From: Amaranthus tricolor
Lineage: Eukaryota > Streptophyta > Magnoliopsida > Caryophyllales > Amaranthaceae
DNA length: 64,000 nt
NCBI RefSeq assembly: GCF_026212465.1
Contig: NC_080049.1
Span: forward strand, 23,078,872-23,142,871
Direction of reading: 5' to 3'
Shown: positions 1-11,093 of the stretch, in pieces
Layout of the letters: every line of letters starts with the position of its first letter
Numbering within the stretch: position 1 is the stretch's first letter
Made by a program: the position numbers and the translations under genes
The notes under the pieces: generated by a model
Told to the model about the DNA's origin: nothing
The model's input: only the letters and a program-made list of their open reading frames with translations
Databases searched by the model: none

Positions 1-686
1 ATTATAGAAACAGAAACTTTTGGGTCTTTGATAAATCATTAGACTCTTGATCACACTAGTTAAGAATTGAGTATTAAAACCAACACAAATGAGATAAAGT
101 AAGGGTTTGATGAACGATTTTGGCTGATAGTCTTCATTTATTTGTTAAAATCAAAAGTTCCATTTAGTATAAATTCGTGACTTTTATTTAGTATAAAAGT
201 AGTATATTATTGAGATAATCAAATGTAGGAAAATAATACACTTCGTGGTAAAACTTAGTAGTATCAAACCTAATTACTCTTAGTTATCTAAATCAATAAT
301 ACGCGGCATTAAAAGTAATCGAATAATAAATCAATAAAACGCCAAAATTTCAACTAAGTCTTCACTTCCCTTGTACATGTGGATACAATCCTTACATTCT
401 GAGTTATCTAAAGCTAATCTTGGTTGGTGATAGGAATGCATGATTCTTCATTATTAATACAATTAATTTCTCATGCCATTGTTTTGTTCAAGTCTGGTAT
501 TAAGTGTCTTGAGATTGTTTATTAGGACTAATACCCATCCTTTCCAATTACTATTTGATGAATATTAATTTTTGAATTAAATTCAGAAATCTCTTTGTAG
601 CTCTATGCAAAGACATATTATTTGTATACTTGATGGAGCTAAATATATTTTCTCCGCATTGGAAAAGTGAAGAACAAATATATACT
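1..686. other. Unassigned AT-rich spacer
   Basis: No open frame, repeat pair or structured RNA that I can support. It is the left flank of the first copia element. Confidence 0.5.
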
Positions 687-871
687 TATTGGAATAATAT
701 ATTTTATGGGTATAATATATTCTGGAAATAATTTGGGTTGTTATCTTTTATATTTTGTCTCTTAAAATTCTAGTTGCCTAAGTTAAGGTAATTCTAGGGT
801 TAGCTTTGTATATATATTGGAGTTGTTTGATTAATAAGGGTGCAAAGCCATAAGTTTATACTAATTCTACA
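687..871 (+). repeat. 5' LTR of copia-1
   Basis: Matches 4210-4413 along its length apart from an internal stretch present only in the 3' copy. A TATA-like run lies at about 809-818. It ends ATTCTACA just before the primer-binding site. Confidence 0.82.
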
Positions 872-884
872 TGGTATCAAAGCC
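872..884 (+). other. Primer-binding site of copia-1
   Basis: TGGTATCAAAGCC directly after the LTR. It differs by one base from the initiator-Met tRNA PBS (TGGTATCAGAGCC) used by many plant copia elements. Confidence 0.8.
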
Positions 885-904
885 TTGTTAATTTTTTTTA
901 CACC

Positions 905-3900
905 ATGATCGGTGGTGAGAGATCACCTCCACCACCATCACCAAAAATAGGTAACGCTACAATTTTCGATAATCGTTTAAATGGTAAATTTGATGATACC
1001 GCTTGGGTTATTGACACGGGAGCTACTCATCACGTAACCGGAGAAAAATCTTGGCTTTTTTACACCAAAAATTTTGAGTGTCCGATTGGGTTGCCTAATG
1101 GTGAAACAGTGTCGGCTTCTCTTGTTAGCTCTATTTGTTTGTCAAATAAAATCACCCTCACCGGGGTGCTCTATGTTCCTAATTCGCATTGTAATTTACT
1201 TTCAGTTTCACAACTTAATGATGACCTTCATTGTATGGTCAAATTTAATGCTTATATGCGTGCTGTACCGGACAAAACGAAGGAGTTAATTGGAATGGGA
1301 GCTAGGAGGGACAGATTGTATTATTTCAGCAAATCGGATTCGGTGCATCATGTGAGTGCTATTGCTGCAAAGTCTGACTTGGAGCTGTGGCATCGTCGTA
1401 TGGATCATCCTTTCGAGAAAGTAGTTAAGTTGCTTCCCATCGTAGTAGCAAAGATTATTTAGATAAAGGGTGTGAAGTGTGCATGCGTGCTAAGCATCCA
1501 AGAGATAGGTTTCCTTTGAGTGACAATAAAGCATCTAGAATTTTTGAAAAAATTCATTGTGATTTGTGGGGCCCGTATAGACATGTTTCGTCATGCGGAG
1601 CTCGTTGTGTTTTGACGATAGTTGATAACTATTCTAGAGCTGTTTGGATTTATTTGTTGAATGATAAAACGGAGGTCTTTCGTATGTTTTTGATGTTTAA
1701 TGTTGCTATGGTAGAAAGACAATTCTCTCAAACCATAAAAACTATGCAAAGTGATAATGGTACGGAGTTCAATTCTTTACGTGATTTTTTTTCATACTAC
1801 TGGTATTATTTTCCAAACGTCATGTGTGGGTACTCCGCAACGAAATGGGATGGTTGAGAGAAAGCATAATCATATTTTTTCAATAGGGTGAGCTTTGAGA
1901 TTCCAAGCCAAATTACCAATTTATTTTTAGGGTGAGTGTGTTCTTGCTGTGGCTCACCTAATTAATCAAACTCCTACTCCATTGCTACAAAATAAAACTC
2001 CATTTGAAATTCTCTTTAATAAACCTCCTATGTTTTGTGCCATTCGCACTTTTGGGTGTTTATGTTTTGCACATAATCAGATTACTCATGGAGATAAGTT
2101 TGCGAGTCGGAGTCGAAAATGTGTCGTTGTAGGCTATCCGTTTGGGAAGAAAGGGTGGAGATTATATGAACTTGAATCCAAAGTTTTTTTTGTGTCTCGG
2201 GATGTCAAATTTATTGAGGATGTGTTCTCTTTTGCTACACCGGAAGATGTTCATATTGAGTCTTATGGTTTTGAGTTGCCTTATGATATATATGATGATT
2301 TTGTGTAGCATGAGCAGTACATTGACAATATGGTGCATGATGTGCACAATGGTGACAGTGAGGATACGAGTAGTGTTGGTGACCCTACTACTTCCTCCCC
2401 GTCGAATGAGGCCACCTCTGCCCAATAGCATCAGTCCGAAGTTGCCACAGTGCACCGGGACCAGCCCACTGACACCGGCAGAGAGGCAGCAGGTCAACCT
2501 TTGGGGCGTGAGATTCGGGAAAACGTTCCCTAGGTTCTTCTTCATTATTATGTGACTCACTCAGTGTTTGCTAAAAATCCGTCCCCCTCCACTCCATCTT
2601 TGATACTTCTTTAGGTACGCCTTATCATTTAGCATATTATATAAATTGTGACAAGTTTTCTGTGAATTATTGTAAGTTTCTAGTAGCTGTTGTTAGTGGT
2701 CATGATCCGAAATCCTTAAAAGAAGCAATGAAACAAGAAGTTTGGCAACAATCTATGCAGGAAGAAATTAAAGCCTTGGAGGATAATGTGACTTAAACCT
2801 TAGAGCACCTTCCTCCCGGTGAACGTGCTCTAGGGAATCAATGAGTGTACAAGACAAAATATTTGTCTAATGGTGATATTGAACGTCTCAAGTCTCGTTT
2901 GGTCGTTTTTGGTAATCATTAGTAGGAAGGCATAGATTATGGTGAAACGTTTGCTCCAATCGCAAAGATGACTGCTGTTAGGGTAGTTCTTGCTATTGCA
3001 GCTACAAAAAACTAGGAACTTTATCAAATGGATGTTCATAACGCCTTTTTGCATGGTAATCTTGATGAGGTGGTGTATATGAAATTACCTCCCGGGTTTG
3101 AGAGTTTAGATCCATCATTAGTGTGTCTTCTGAGAAAGTCCTTGTATGGGTTGAAACAAGCCCCGAGGTGTTGGTTTTCCAAGCTCGTAGTAGCCTTGAA
3201 AAGGTACGGCTTGTTACAAATCTTACTCTGATTATTCTCTCTTTACTTATACTAAAGGCATTGTTTAGATTAATGTCTTAGTATATGTTGATGATATTAT
3301 TTCTGGGAATCATTCCGCTGCGCTTGTTGGTCTCAAGGCTTATCTCGGAGATTGTTTCAAAATGAAGGATCTTGGTCCTTTAAAGTACTTTTTAGGTATA
3401 GAAGTTGCACGTAGTTCTTCAGGCCTTTTTTTGTGCCAACGAAAGTATACTTTGGATATCATTTCTGAAGCAGGTTATTAGGGGCAAAGCCGAGTGGTTT
3501 TTCAATTGAGCAAAATCACAAGCTTAGTCCTGCCACAGGCAAACATCTTGCGGATCCAGAGGTGTATCGTTGGCTTGTTGGCCGTTTGATTTACCTTACG
3601 ATCACTTAACCCAATTTAGCATACTCCATTCATATCTTGTCCTAGTTTATGCAAGAACCTCGCAGTGAACATTGAGCAGCAGCTCTGCATGTAGTTCGTT
3701 ATTTGAAAGGTACATCGAGTCAGGGTATCTTATTGAGTGCTGATAGTGATCTCACCTTGCAAGGTTGGTGTGATTCGGATTGGGCGTCTTGTCCTCTTAC
3801 TCGTCGCTCTATCACAGGTTGGTTGGTGTTTCTAGGGCATTCTCCTATCTCTTGGAAAACTAAAAGGCAACCTACTGTGTCAACGTCTTCTGCAGAGGCT

Positions 3901-4203
3901 GAATACTGCTCCATGGCGGTAGTTACTTGTGAGCTTAAGTGGTTTAAGGGCTTATTGTTAAGTTTGGGCGATAGTCAATCTGCTTTACACATTGCAAAGA
4001 ATTCGGTTTTTCATGAACGAACCAAACACATTGAAGTTGGTTGTCATTTTGTTCAAGATGCAATTGTTGAAGGCTTGATTTCTCCATCGTATGTCCCTGC
4101 TACTTCTCAATTGGCTGACATCTTCACAAAGGCTCTTGGGAAGTCACAGTTTGACTATTTTCTCTCAAAGTTGGGCATTTTTGACACTCATGCTCCAACT
4201 TGA
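905..4203 (+). pseudogene. Broken copia pol remnant (protease, integrase, RT, RNase H), gag missing
   Basis: The frame at 905-1462 starts with a proline-rich leader and passes at once into an aspartic protease (DTGATHH) and the GAG-pre-integrase WHRRMDH motif. The frame at 1477-1857 is integrase core (CDLWGPY, VDNYSRAVW, SDNGTEF). The frame at 1949-2308 is the integrase C-terminal part. RT is spread over about 2700-3480 in several frames ([20 protein letters not shown] and a YVDDI box near 3280). RNase H is at 3703-4203 (WCDSDWASC, SSAEAEY, HIEVGCHFV). No zinc knuckle or gag body is visible between the PBS and protease. Frames change at least five times and several in-frame stops occur, so no functional product is expected. 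Confidence 0.87.
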
Positions 4204-4209
4204 GGGGGA
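4201..4209 (+). other. Polypurine tract of copia-1
   Basis: TGAGGGGGA immediately before the 3' LTR, the usual position of the plus-strand primer. Confidence 0.7.
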
Positions 4210-4413
4210 TATTGGGGAATAATATATTTTGTGGGTGTAATATATTTTGGGAATAATATATTGTGTGGGAATATTTTTGGTTATTATCTTTTATATTTTG
4301 TTTCCTAAAATTCTAGTTGTCTAAGTTAAGGTAATTTTAGGGTTAGTTTTGTATATATATTGGAGTTGTTTGATTAATAAGGGTGAAAAGCCATAAATTA
4401 TACTAATTCTACA
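4210..4413 (+). repeat. 3' LTR of copia-1
   Basis: Partner of 687-871. It is about 20 bp longer because of an extra AT-rich stretch with GGGAATAATATATT-type units near its start. Confidence 0.82.
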
Positions 4414-6005
4414 AGACTAGATATGGCTCTTCAACTGTTCTAAATGTTGGTATTTGGAGTGCCTTGAATCCATAAGAACCTTTGGATTATCTTTTGATAC
4501 CACTAGGATCATATGTTGTGGTGGATCTAGAGAATATAATAAGTGTGTTCAAAGTAAAAGTCTAAGTATTAATAAAAAAAGTTAATGTCGTATAATTAAA
4601 AGTTTTACAATTAATAATATATATATTTTAATTTGTGAATTTATGTTCGATTGTCATAAATAGATTAGATAGATTAAATATATAAACTTAAAAAAATAAA
4701 ATAGTTATTATTCGACTAAGAAATTTAAATTGGAGGTAAATATTTTCTGTAAAGTACTTACAGTTTTTCACTTAGCCTTAGCCATCTGATAGACCGACTG
4801 AAAAATTATAGCCTATTATATATTTATAGTCCTTGAAATTGTTGGATAAAAGTTATACATATATGTCCAAATTGATTGATAAATGATGGTATGATAGTAT
4901 TTTCAATTTGAGATATATTTTAGCTATCTAAATAATAAGTGTGTTCAATACATTAGTCTTATTTTACAATTTTTTTATTATACATAGCAAGTATACCAAA
5001 TTTTTTTTTGGAGTTGAAAAAGTTAAGTTGAAATAGTGGTATTATATGGGTTGTATGAAGAAAAGATGAAAAATAACTTGACCAATTTCTTCCAAAGGAA
5101 AGTCGATTCTATGATGTTCTTAATTCTCATTAATTATCCCTTACTAGCAATAATCCTAATCTCTCTTCTTCCTATTGTTCAAGAAACACCATTGCTGCCA
5201 TTAAAGCTTCTTAAAAGCTTGTGATTGATTAATGATACATCTGAGCTGTGAATGTAACCCATTTTGGATGAATCACTCTAACTACTTTGTCGTCATCATT
5301 ATCATACCCAGTATATTCCGCTCATAAGAAAACTATGATCAGGGTCTGAGGAGGGAAGGACAACGGCAACTCATATCCATAAAGGAGAGTGTGCTCAAAG
5401 AGTCCCTTGACGCAAGAACGTGCAACTACTCTCCAACTACTTTGTATTGTTGATAATTGTTTAATTTTGCACATATAGATTGAATCAAGAATTAAGATTT
5501 CAAATCTAATTTTTTCCTGGTTTCAATTTCAAGATAATAATCATAGATCTTAGGTGGTTGTAGGGATTAATTCCTTCACCTAGATTCAACTCCTTTTCGT
5601 CTTCAACAATGACTTGAAGCATTGTTAGTTACTATGACTTCAGAAAGAAAGTGATGATTCATTGCTTTCATCCAACCCAAAGGTGATGAATCGTTGTTAA
5701 TTACTAGAAGTCAAGTCAGAAAGGAAGCGATGACTTATTTTGGATTTATGAAATTGAGCTCCTTAACCTTGTATTAGTGTTTTTTTATCTGATGGAGGCC
5801 ATAGGGTTTAATCTCAATCAAATTTTCCTTAGGTATGTTGTATTCTAAAAATCATATCTCGACTGTGCCAAGAGCTAATAAGCCGTCTAGTCGATTCTTT
5901 CTTTATTGAGCTCTTTATTATTTAAAAATTCAATAGAATGCGAAGTTTTGGTGCTTTACCTTTGGCTACCCTCAATCAAGGGAGTAACCATTTCACTTTT
6001 TCATG
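4414..6005. other. Unassigned spacer with a possible SINE-like scrap
   Basis: Mostly AT-rich with no supported gene. At about 5305-5408 the words CAGGGTCTGAGGAGGG and AAAGAGTCCCTT resemble a common dispersed plant SINE-like sequence; this is recognition from memory only. A 62-codon frame at 5036-5224 has no recognisable features. At 5600-5735 two imperfect copies of a short TTAGTTACTA...GAAAG unit occur. Confidence 0.35.
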
Positions 6006-6601
6006 TGAAAACGATCGCCAAATACTTACGATGTTAAGAACAAACAACAATGAGCAAAATTAAGTTTGACAAAGTAACAAACAAGGACACAAAGATTTAA
6101 GGAGGTTCACCCAATGATGGCTACGTCCTCCGTGGTGTGTAGTTTATGTTTATATTATATCAAATGAATACAAACAACACTTCAATATGAAGAATTACAA
6201 TTGAGATAGAGATAACAACAATAGGCTATGTGTTTGGCTTAAGGGTTGTGTTTGATGTGTTTTGCATACTTGAAGTGTGGGTATGAGAGCCCTATTTATA
6301 GTGCTAGGTACTTGAAGATGAATGGCTCACATAAATACATAGTTAATTTAGGGTAATGAATACTATGAAATAACTCTAAGAACTTGAAAAGGCATTATCT
6401 CAAGAGTCACACACATGAGACTCTTCACCTTAATCTTCATTAACACCAATAATTCCCATGAATACTCTTCACCTTATTACACCCTTTTGGATTCCACAAC
6501 TCAAGAGTCACACACATGAATTCAACCCTTTAATGTGCACTCAAGTCACACATTAGTATAGTATCATTTATAATCACATTAGTATACTACCATTCATAAC
6601 A
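6006..6601 (-). repeat. 3' LTR of copia-2
   Basis: Identical by eye to 10213-10808. On the minus strand it follows the polypurine tract AAGGTGGAGAT (6602-6613). Confidence 0.97.
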
Positions 6602-6696
6602 ATCTCCACCTTGACTTGAGTTCACCTAAGTCACAACATTCATCAATCCACTTCATATTCAAAAAACATACACACCTCAAAATGCCCAAGAGGGCA

Positions 6697-8130
6697 TTAT
6701 CTCAAGCAAGGAGCTAAACCTACCAAGTCAACACATAACTCAAACTTGGTAGTAGGTAATGACTTTGTCATCATGTCGGCCGGATTTTCCATAGTGTCAA
6801 TTTTCTTCAATAACACCCTTTTGTGCTCAACTTCATCCCGGATAAAGTTATACTTAATATCAATGTGCTTGGACCTTCTATGAAATGTGTTTTGATTCCT
6901 AGCCAAATGAATTGCACTTTGACTATCACAATGCACACTTACCTCACACACTTTGTTGCACATTTCACCAACAAGACCTTTAAGCCATTTTGCTTCCTTG
7001 AATGACTCGGTCACGGCTATGTACTCCGCTTCGGTTGTAGAAAGAGCAACCACATCTTGCAAAGATGATTGCCAACTAATCGCCGAACCACCCAAAGTAA
7101 ACACAAACCCACTTGTGGACTTTCTATTATCTAGATCACCACCATAATCCGAGTCACAAAATCCGGTTAGCTCACTTGAATTTTTCCCATACATGAGACA
7201 AACATTTGAAGTATCTTTCAAATACCTCAATAGCCATTTTAGTGCCTCCCAATGTCCCTTACCCGGATTAGACATATATCTACTCACCAAACTCACCGCA
7301 TGAGCAATGTCGGGCCTAGAGCATACCATAGCATACATAACGCTACCAACGGCACTAGTGTATGGAATTCTTACCATTTGCTCTTCTTCCTCTTTTGTTT
7401 GTGGACACAAATTCTTGGACAATTTGAAATGAGAAGCAAGAGGAGTAGACACACCTTTAGCATCATCCATGGAGAAACGTTGAACAACTTTCTCAATGTA
7501 CTTCCTTTGACTAAGGTATAAGACACCCTTAGCCCGATCTCTCAAAATCTCCATCCCAAGAATCTTCTTGGCTTCACCAAGATCTTTCATATCAAATTCA
7601 CTTGAAAGCAACTCTTTCAAGTCCTCCACCTTAAGCAAAGAGCTACATGCTACTAGCATATCATCAACATATAAGAGCAAATATAGTAAAGAACCATCTT
7701 CAAATTTCTTAAGATAAACACAGCTATCATAAGAACTTCTAACAAAATCATGTGAAATCATAAAGGAATCAAACCTTTTGTACCATTGCCTTGGAGATTG
7801 CTTCAACCCATACAATGACCTCTTCAATCTACACACATGATTCTCCTTACCGGCTACCTCAAAACCTTCCGGTTGCTTCATAAAGATTTCTTCTTCAAGC
7901 TCACCGTGAAGAAAAGCCGTCTTTACATCCAATTGATGTAACTCCAAATCCTCCATCGCCACCAAAGCAAGCAATGCCCTAATAGAAGAGTGTTTCATGA
8001 CCGGAGAGAAAACTTCGTGAAAATCAATACCCTCAATTTGAGAGTATCCCTTTGCAACAACCCTTGCTTTGTAGATGGGAGGAATATTTCTTTGGTGCAA
8101 CAACGATATCCCAAGTTCCATTCTTCGCAA
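6697..8130 (-). CDS. copia-2 reverse transcriptase and RNase H fragment
   Basis: A long intact frame. RT motifs in order: YKARVVAKGYSQ, LDVKTAFLHGELEEEI, YGLKQSPRQWYKRF and the catalytic YVDD box (LLLYVDDMLVA). RNase H follows: GFCDSDYGGDLDNRKST, STTEAEY, CDSQSAIHLARN, and SKHIDIKYNFIRDEV. It ends 96 bp inside the 3' LTR boundary. The first roughly 20 residues are probably not native: KARVVAKGYSQ should be preceded by an integrase-RT connector, which has been deleted, and this frame is out of register with the upstream integrase fragment that overlaps it at 8033-8130. RT and RNase H catalytic residues look intact, so this half could have worked until recently. Confidence 0.93.
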   Translation of the reverse strand: MRRMELGISLLHQRNIPPIYKARVVAKGYSQIEGIDFHEVFSPVMKHSSIRALLALVAMEDLELHQLDVKTAFLHGELEEEIFMKQPEGFEVAGKENHVCRLKRSLYGLKQSPRQWYKRFDSFMISHDFVRSSYDSCVYLKKFEDGSLLYLLLYVDDMLVACSSLLKVEDLKELLSSEFDMKDLGEAKKILGMEILRDRAKGVLYLSQRKYIEKVVQRFSMDDAKGVSTPLASHFKLSKNLCPQTKEEEEQMVRIPYTSAVGSVMYAMVCSRPDIAHAVSLVSRYMSNPGKGHWEALKWLLRYLKDTSNVCLMYGKNSSELTGFCDSDYGGDLDNRKSTSGFVFTLGGSAISWQSSLQDVVALSTTEAEYIAVTESFKEAKWLKGLVGEMCNKVCEVSVHCDSQSAIHLARNQNTFHRRSKHIDIKYNFIRDEVEHKRVLLKKIDTMENPADMMTKSLPTTKFELCVDLVGLAPCLR

Positions 8131-8881
8131 GAGATTCCATCTCTTGTTTCATAGCAATCAACCACTTGCTTGAGTCATTTGAGGCCATAGCTTCCTTGTA
8201 CGTACTTGGTTCATTTAACCCTTCAACTTCGCTAGCAATGTTGAGAGCATAAACAACATAATCACACTCTTCAATGTACCTCCTTGGAGCCACGATCTTC
8301 CTTCTTTGCCTAGTTGTGGACAAAGGAGGAGACCTTTGTTGAACATCATCATTTTTCTCATTATCAATATTGGAGGATTCAACCTCTACTTGTGCTTCAT
8401 TATCATCATTATTAAAAGGTTTTTCAACATTAGATATAAGCATGCTATCTTCATCAAAAACAACATCTCTAGAAACAATAATTTTCTTTGAATCATTACA
8501 CCATACCCTATACCCCTTTACACCCACTCCATACCCCACAAAGATACCTTTTCTAGCCCTAGGTTCTAACTTACCATCATTTACATGAATATAAGCTGGA
8601 CAACCAAAGATTCTAAGACTAGAATAGTTTACCGGAGTGTTGTACCATACCTTTTGTGGCGACTTGAACTTCAAGGCGGTATGAGGTGAACGGTTGATCA
8701 AATAACATGCCGTAGCCACCGCTTCGGCCCAAAATTGTTTCCCCAAATTTGCTTGATTTAGCATGCATCTTGCCCTTTCCAATAACGTTTTATTCATCCT
8801 CTCCGCAACACCATTTTGTTGAGGACGACCTGCACAAGTTCTATGTCTCTTTCGCTCATGTGACCAAGCCTTAAGTGCCAA
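8033..8881 (-). pseudogene. copia-2 integrase C-terminal fragment
   Basis: The frame contains GRPQQNGVAERMNKTLLERA, the segment around the third catalytic residue of copia integrase (E in AERMN), then the C-terminal region (FGCPAYIHV, KGIFVGYG, KGYRVW) and the connector start LAKNGTWDI. The integrase zinc finger and first two catalytic Asp are absent. The preceding bases, read in another frame, give LWHLRLGHMSER (GAG-pre-integrase), which joins directly to RHRTCAG, so about 200 codons were lost in one deletion near 8845-8860. The fragment drifts into stops at 8033, where the link to RT is also deleted. Confidence 0.9.
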
Positions 8882-10154
8882 AGTTTGGTGTCACGATCGG
8901 ACATTGTGCTTTGGATACATTCGCCGAGCCAAGAATGGTTGAACCTTGAAGAGCATACAAACTCCCATTCAACCTCCCCTTCATCACCACTAGTGAACCC
9001 TTGGCTACCTTCATAACTCCACCTTCACAAGTGATTCTACACCCGATCTTATCAAGAGTACCCAAAGATAAAAGATTCTTTTTCAAGCCCGGGACATACC
9101 TTACATCGGTTAAGGTCCTCACAATCCCATCAAACATTTTAATTTTAATGCTCCCAATCCCAACAACCTTACATGTGGTGTTGTTTCCCATGGTAACATT
9201 TCCCCCATCAACACTTTCAAATGTATGGAAGAAAGTTTTGTTGGGAGTCATGTGGAATGTGCACCTCGAATCAAGAATCCATTCATTATTACCTTTGTAC
9301 TCATGAGTGGCAACAAGAACATCGCCATCATCACTATCATTCACATAACTAGCATTGGCATTGCTAGTTCCTTCCCTTGCCTCTTCTTCTAGCTTTCTCT
9401 TAAGCTTCCAACAATCCTTCTTGATGTGGCCCTTAAGCTTGCAATATTTACAAGTCTTATTTTTGTTTGGCCTTACGGACTTGGACCTTCCTTTACCCTT
9501 GTTTCCACTCCCACTAGTGGAACCTTTCTCTTGTGACCTCCCTCTTACAAACAAACCGTCACTAGCATTGCTTGGTGACTTTTGTGACAATTGTGTATCA
9601 ATGAGATCCCTTTGAGTCAAGGCATTCTTCACATCATCACTACTCAAATTATCTCTACCATAAAGTAGAGTTTCTCTAAAATTTTTATAAGAAGGGGATA
9701 AAGAACATAAAAGATAAATTGCCAAGTCTTCATCATCAAGCTTAACATCAATGTTTTGTAAATCCATAACAATGGAACAAAACTCATCCAAGTGAGGTTT
9801 TAAAGGTTTACCTTCCTCCAAGCGTAAGTCGTAGAGTCTACTCTTCAAAAGTAGCCTATTGGTAACACTCTTGGCCATGTAGAGTGATTCCAATTTCTCC
9901 CATATACTCTTGGTTGTTGTTTCTTTAACAACCTCTCTTAGAACTTCATTGGATAAGCATAATTGGATTGCCGATAACGCCTTTGTGTCTATCTCTTCCC
10001 ATCTCGATGCGGACATTCCTTCCGGCATCTTCTCTACACCATCAATCGCCTTGTGCACACCATTTTGAATCAAAATGGCTCTCATTTTGACTTGCCATAA
10101 GCCAAAGTTTACATTCCTATCAAACTTCTCAATATCGAGCTTCATTGTAGTCAT
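8871..10154 (-). CDS. copia-2 Gag and aspartic protease
   Basis: I choose the Met at 10152-10154 (MTTMKLDIEKFDR) because the open frame upstream of it covers the PBS. The Gag N-terminal FDRNVNFGLWQVKM motif is followed by the copia Gag body and a CCHC zinc knuckle (CKYCKLKGHIKKDC) for RNA binding. Next comes the protease, WILDSRCTFHMTP. The family active site is D-S/T-G; here Gly is Arg, which probably inactivates it. The frame ends after KAQCPIVTPNFGT; a shifted frame at the same place reads SDRDTKLWHLRLGH, so a small indel near 8905 breaks the former Gag-Pol reading frame. Confidence 0.92.
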   Translation of the reverse strand: MTTMKLDIEKFDRNVNFGLWQVKMRAILIQNGVHKAIDGVEKMPEGMSASRWEEIDTKALSAIQLCLSNEVLREVVKETTTKSIWEKLESLYMAKSVTNRLLLKSRLYDLRLEEGKPLKPHLDEFCSIVMDLQNIDVKLDDEDLAIYLLCSLSPSYKNFRETLLYGRDNLSSDDVKNALTQRDLIDTQLSQKSPSNASDGLFVRGRSQEKGSTSGSGNKGKGRSKSVRPNKNKTCKYCKLKGHIKKDCWKLKRKLEEEAREGTSNANASYVNDSDDGDVLVATHEYKGNNEWILDSRCTFHMTPNKTFFHTFESVDGGNVTMGNNTTCKVVGIGSIKIKMFDGIVRTLTDVRYVPGLKKNLLSLGTLDKIGCRITCEGGVMKVAKGSLVVMKGRLNGSLYALQGSTILGSANVSKAQCPIVTPNFGT

Positions 10155-10197
10155 GATTTTCAAGTAATAATTTCTTAAAACACCGCAAAATAACCTT

Positions 10198-10210
10198 GGC
10201 TCTGATACCA
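10198..10210 (-). other. Primer-binding site of copia-2
   Basis: The minus strand reads TGGTATCAGAGCC two bases after the 5' LTR end, a perfect initiator-Met tRNA PBS. Confidence 0.93.
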
Positions 10211-10212
10211 AT

Positions 10213-10808
10213 TGAAAACGATCGCCAAATACTTACGATGTTAAGAACAAACAACAATGAGCAAAATTAAGTTTGACAAAGTAACAAACAAGGACACAAA
10301 GATTTAAGGAGGTTCACCCAATGATGGCTACGTCCTCCGTGGTGTGTAGTTTATGTTTATATTATATCAAATGAATACAAACAACACTTCAATATGAAGA
10401 ATTACAATTGAGATAGAGATAACAACAATAGGCTATGTGTTTGGCTTAAGGGTTGTGTTTGATGTGTTTTGCATACTTGAAGTGTGGGTATGAGAGCCCT
10501 ATTTATAGTGCTAGGTACTTGAAGATGAATGGCTCACATAAATACATAGTTAATTTAGGGTAATGAATACTATGAAATAACTCTAAGAACTTGAAAAGGC
10601 ATTATCTCAAGAGTCACACACATGAGACTCTTCACCTTAATCTTCATTAACACCAATAATTCCCATGAATACTCTTCACCTTATTACACCCTTTTGGATT
10701 CCACAACTCAAGAGTCACACACATGAATTCAACCCTTTAATGTGCACTCAAGTCACACATTAGTATAGTATCATTTATAATCACATTAGTATACTACCAT
10801 TCATAACA
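10213..10808 (-). repeat. 5' LTR of copia-2
   Basis: The transcription-start LTR for the minus-strand element. It is identical by eye to 6006-6601 and adjoins the TCATG duplication at 10809-10813. Confidence 0.97.
10501..10508 (-). promoter_or_regulatory. TATA box in copia-2 LTR
   Basis: The minus strand reads CTATAAATAGGG, a near-consensus plant TATA box inside the 5' LTR. Transcription would start about 30 bp further along the minus strand. Confidence 0.65.
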
Positions 10809-10822
10809 TCATGGTTTACATA

Positions 10823-11093
10823 TCAACCCAAAAGGTAATAAGAAAGGGTTCTTTTATTCCGCACTAGTATATGTGTTGGTTTCATTAGTGTTTCTAGACA
10901 GACATTGGAGGGGCGACATTTACATTGATGTTTTATGATTCAATTCGATGCAATTCATACATGGATTTATTTCATTCAAGGGATGAAATTTAAGTTGATA
11001 ATTCATATTTTTATGTTTATGAGATTTTCAAGTACGTAAATGTTAAGAATGCATGTATTGAAATTTCGTCTAATCCCATATACATTCCTAAAC
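10823..11093 (+). repeat. LTR fragment related to copia-3
   Basis: The order AGGTAATAAGAAA, TTTTATTCCGCACTAG, GACATTGGAGG, CGACATTTA, GATAATTCATATT and TACATTCCTA parallels the 3' half of the copia-3 LTRs (42986-43779 and 51451-52246). It is probably a diverged LTR remnant that now forms the right flank of copia-2. Confidence 0.6.

Larger units (their letters stand above)
687..4413 (+). mobile_element. Decayed Ty1/copia retrotransposon (copia-1)
   Basis: Two related LTRs (687-871 and 4210-4413) enclose a primer-binding site, broken protease, integrase, reverse transcriptase and RNase H frames in copia order, and a polypurine tract. The flanks are ATACT (682-686) and AGACT (4414-4418), a 4/5 match that fits a decayed 5-bp target duplication. 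The gag region is essentially absent: the short leader frame runs almost directly into protease. Many stops and frameshifts show it is old and inactive. Domain order and PBS are seen; the exact LTR edges are inferred from alignment of the two copies. Confidence 0.88.
6006..10808 (-). mobile_element. Recently inserted, internally deleted Ty1/copia retrotransposon (copia-2)
   Basis: Two 596-bp LTRs (6006-6601 and 10213-10808) look identical base for base by eye. Both begin TG and end CA on the plus strand. The insertion is flanked by a perfect 5-bp duplication, TCATG, at 6001-6005 and 10809-10813. The coding strand is minus: PBS at 10198-10210, Gag-protease, an integrase fragment, RT-RNase H, and the polypurine tract at 6602-6613. 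LTR identity indicates a young insertion. Nevertheless the coding region has a frameshift after protease, loss of the integrase zinc finger and catalytic core, and loss of the integrase-RT connector. It is therefore probably non-autonomous and moved with help from a relative. Confidence 0.97.
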
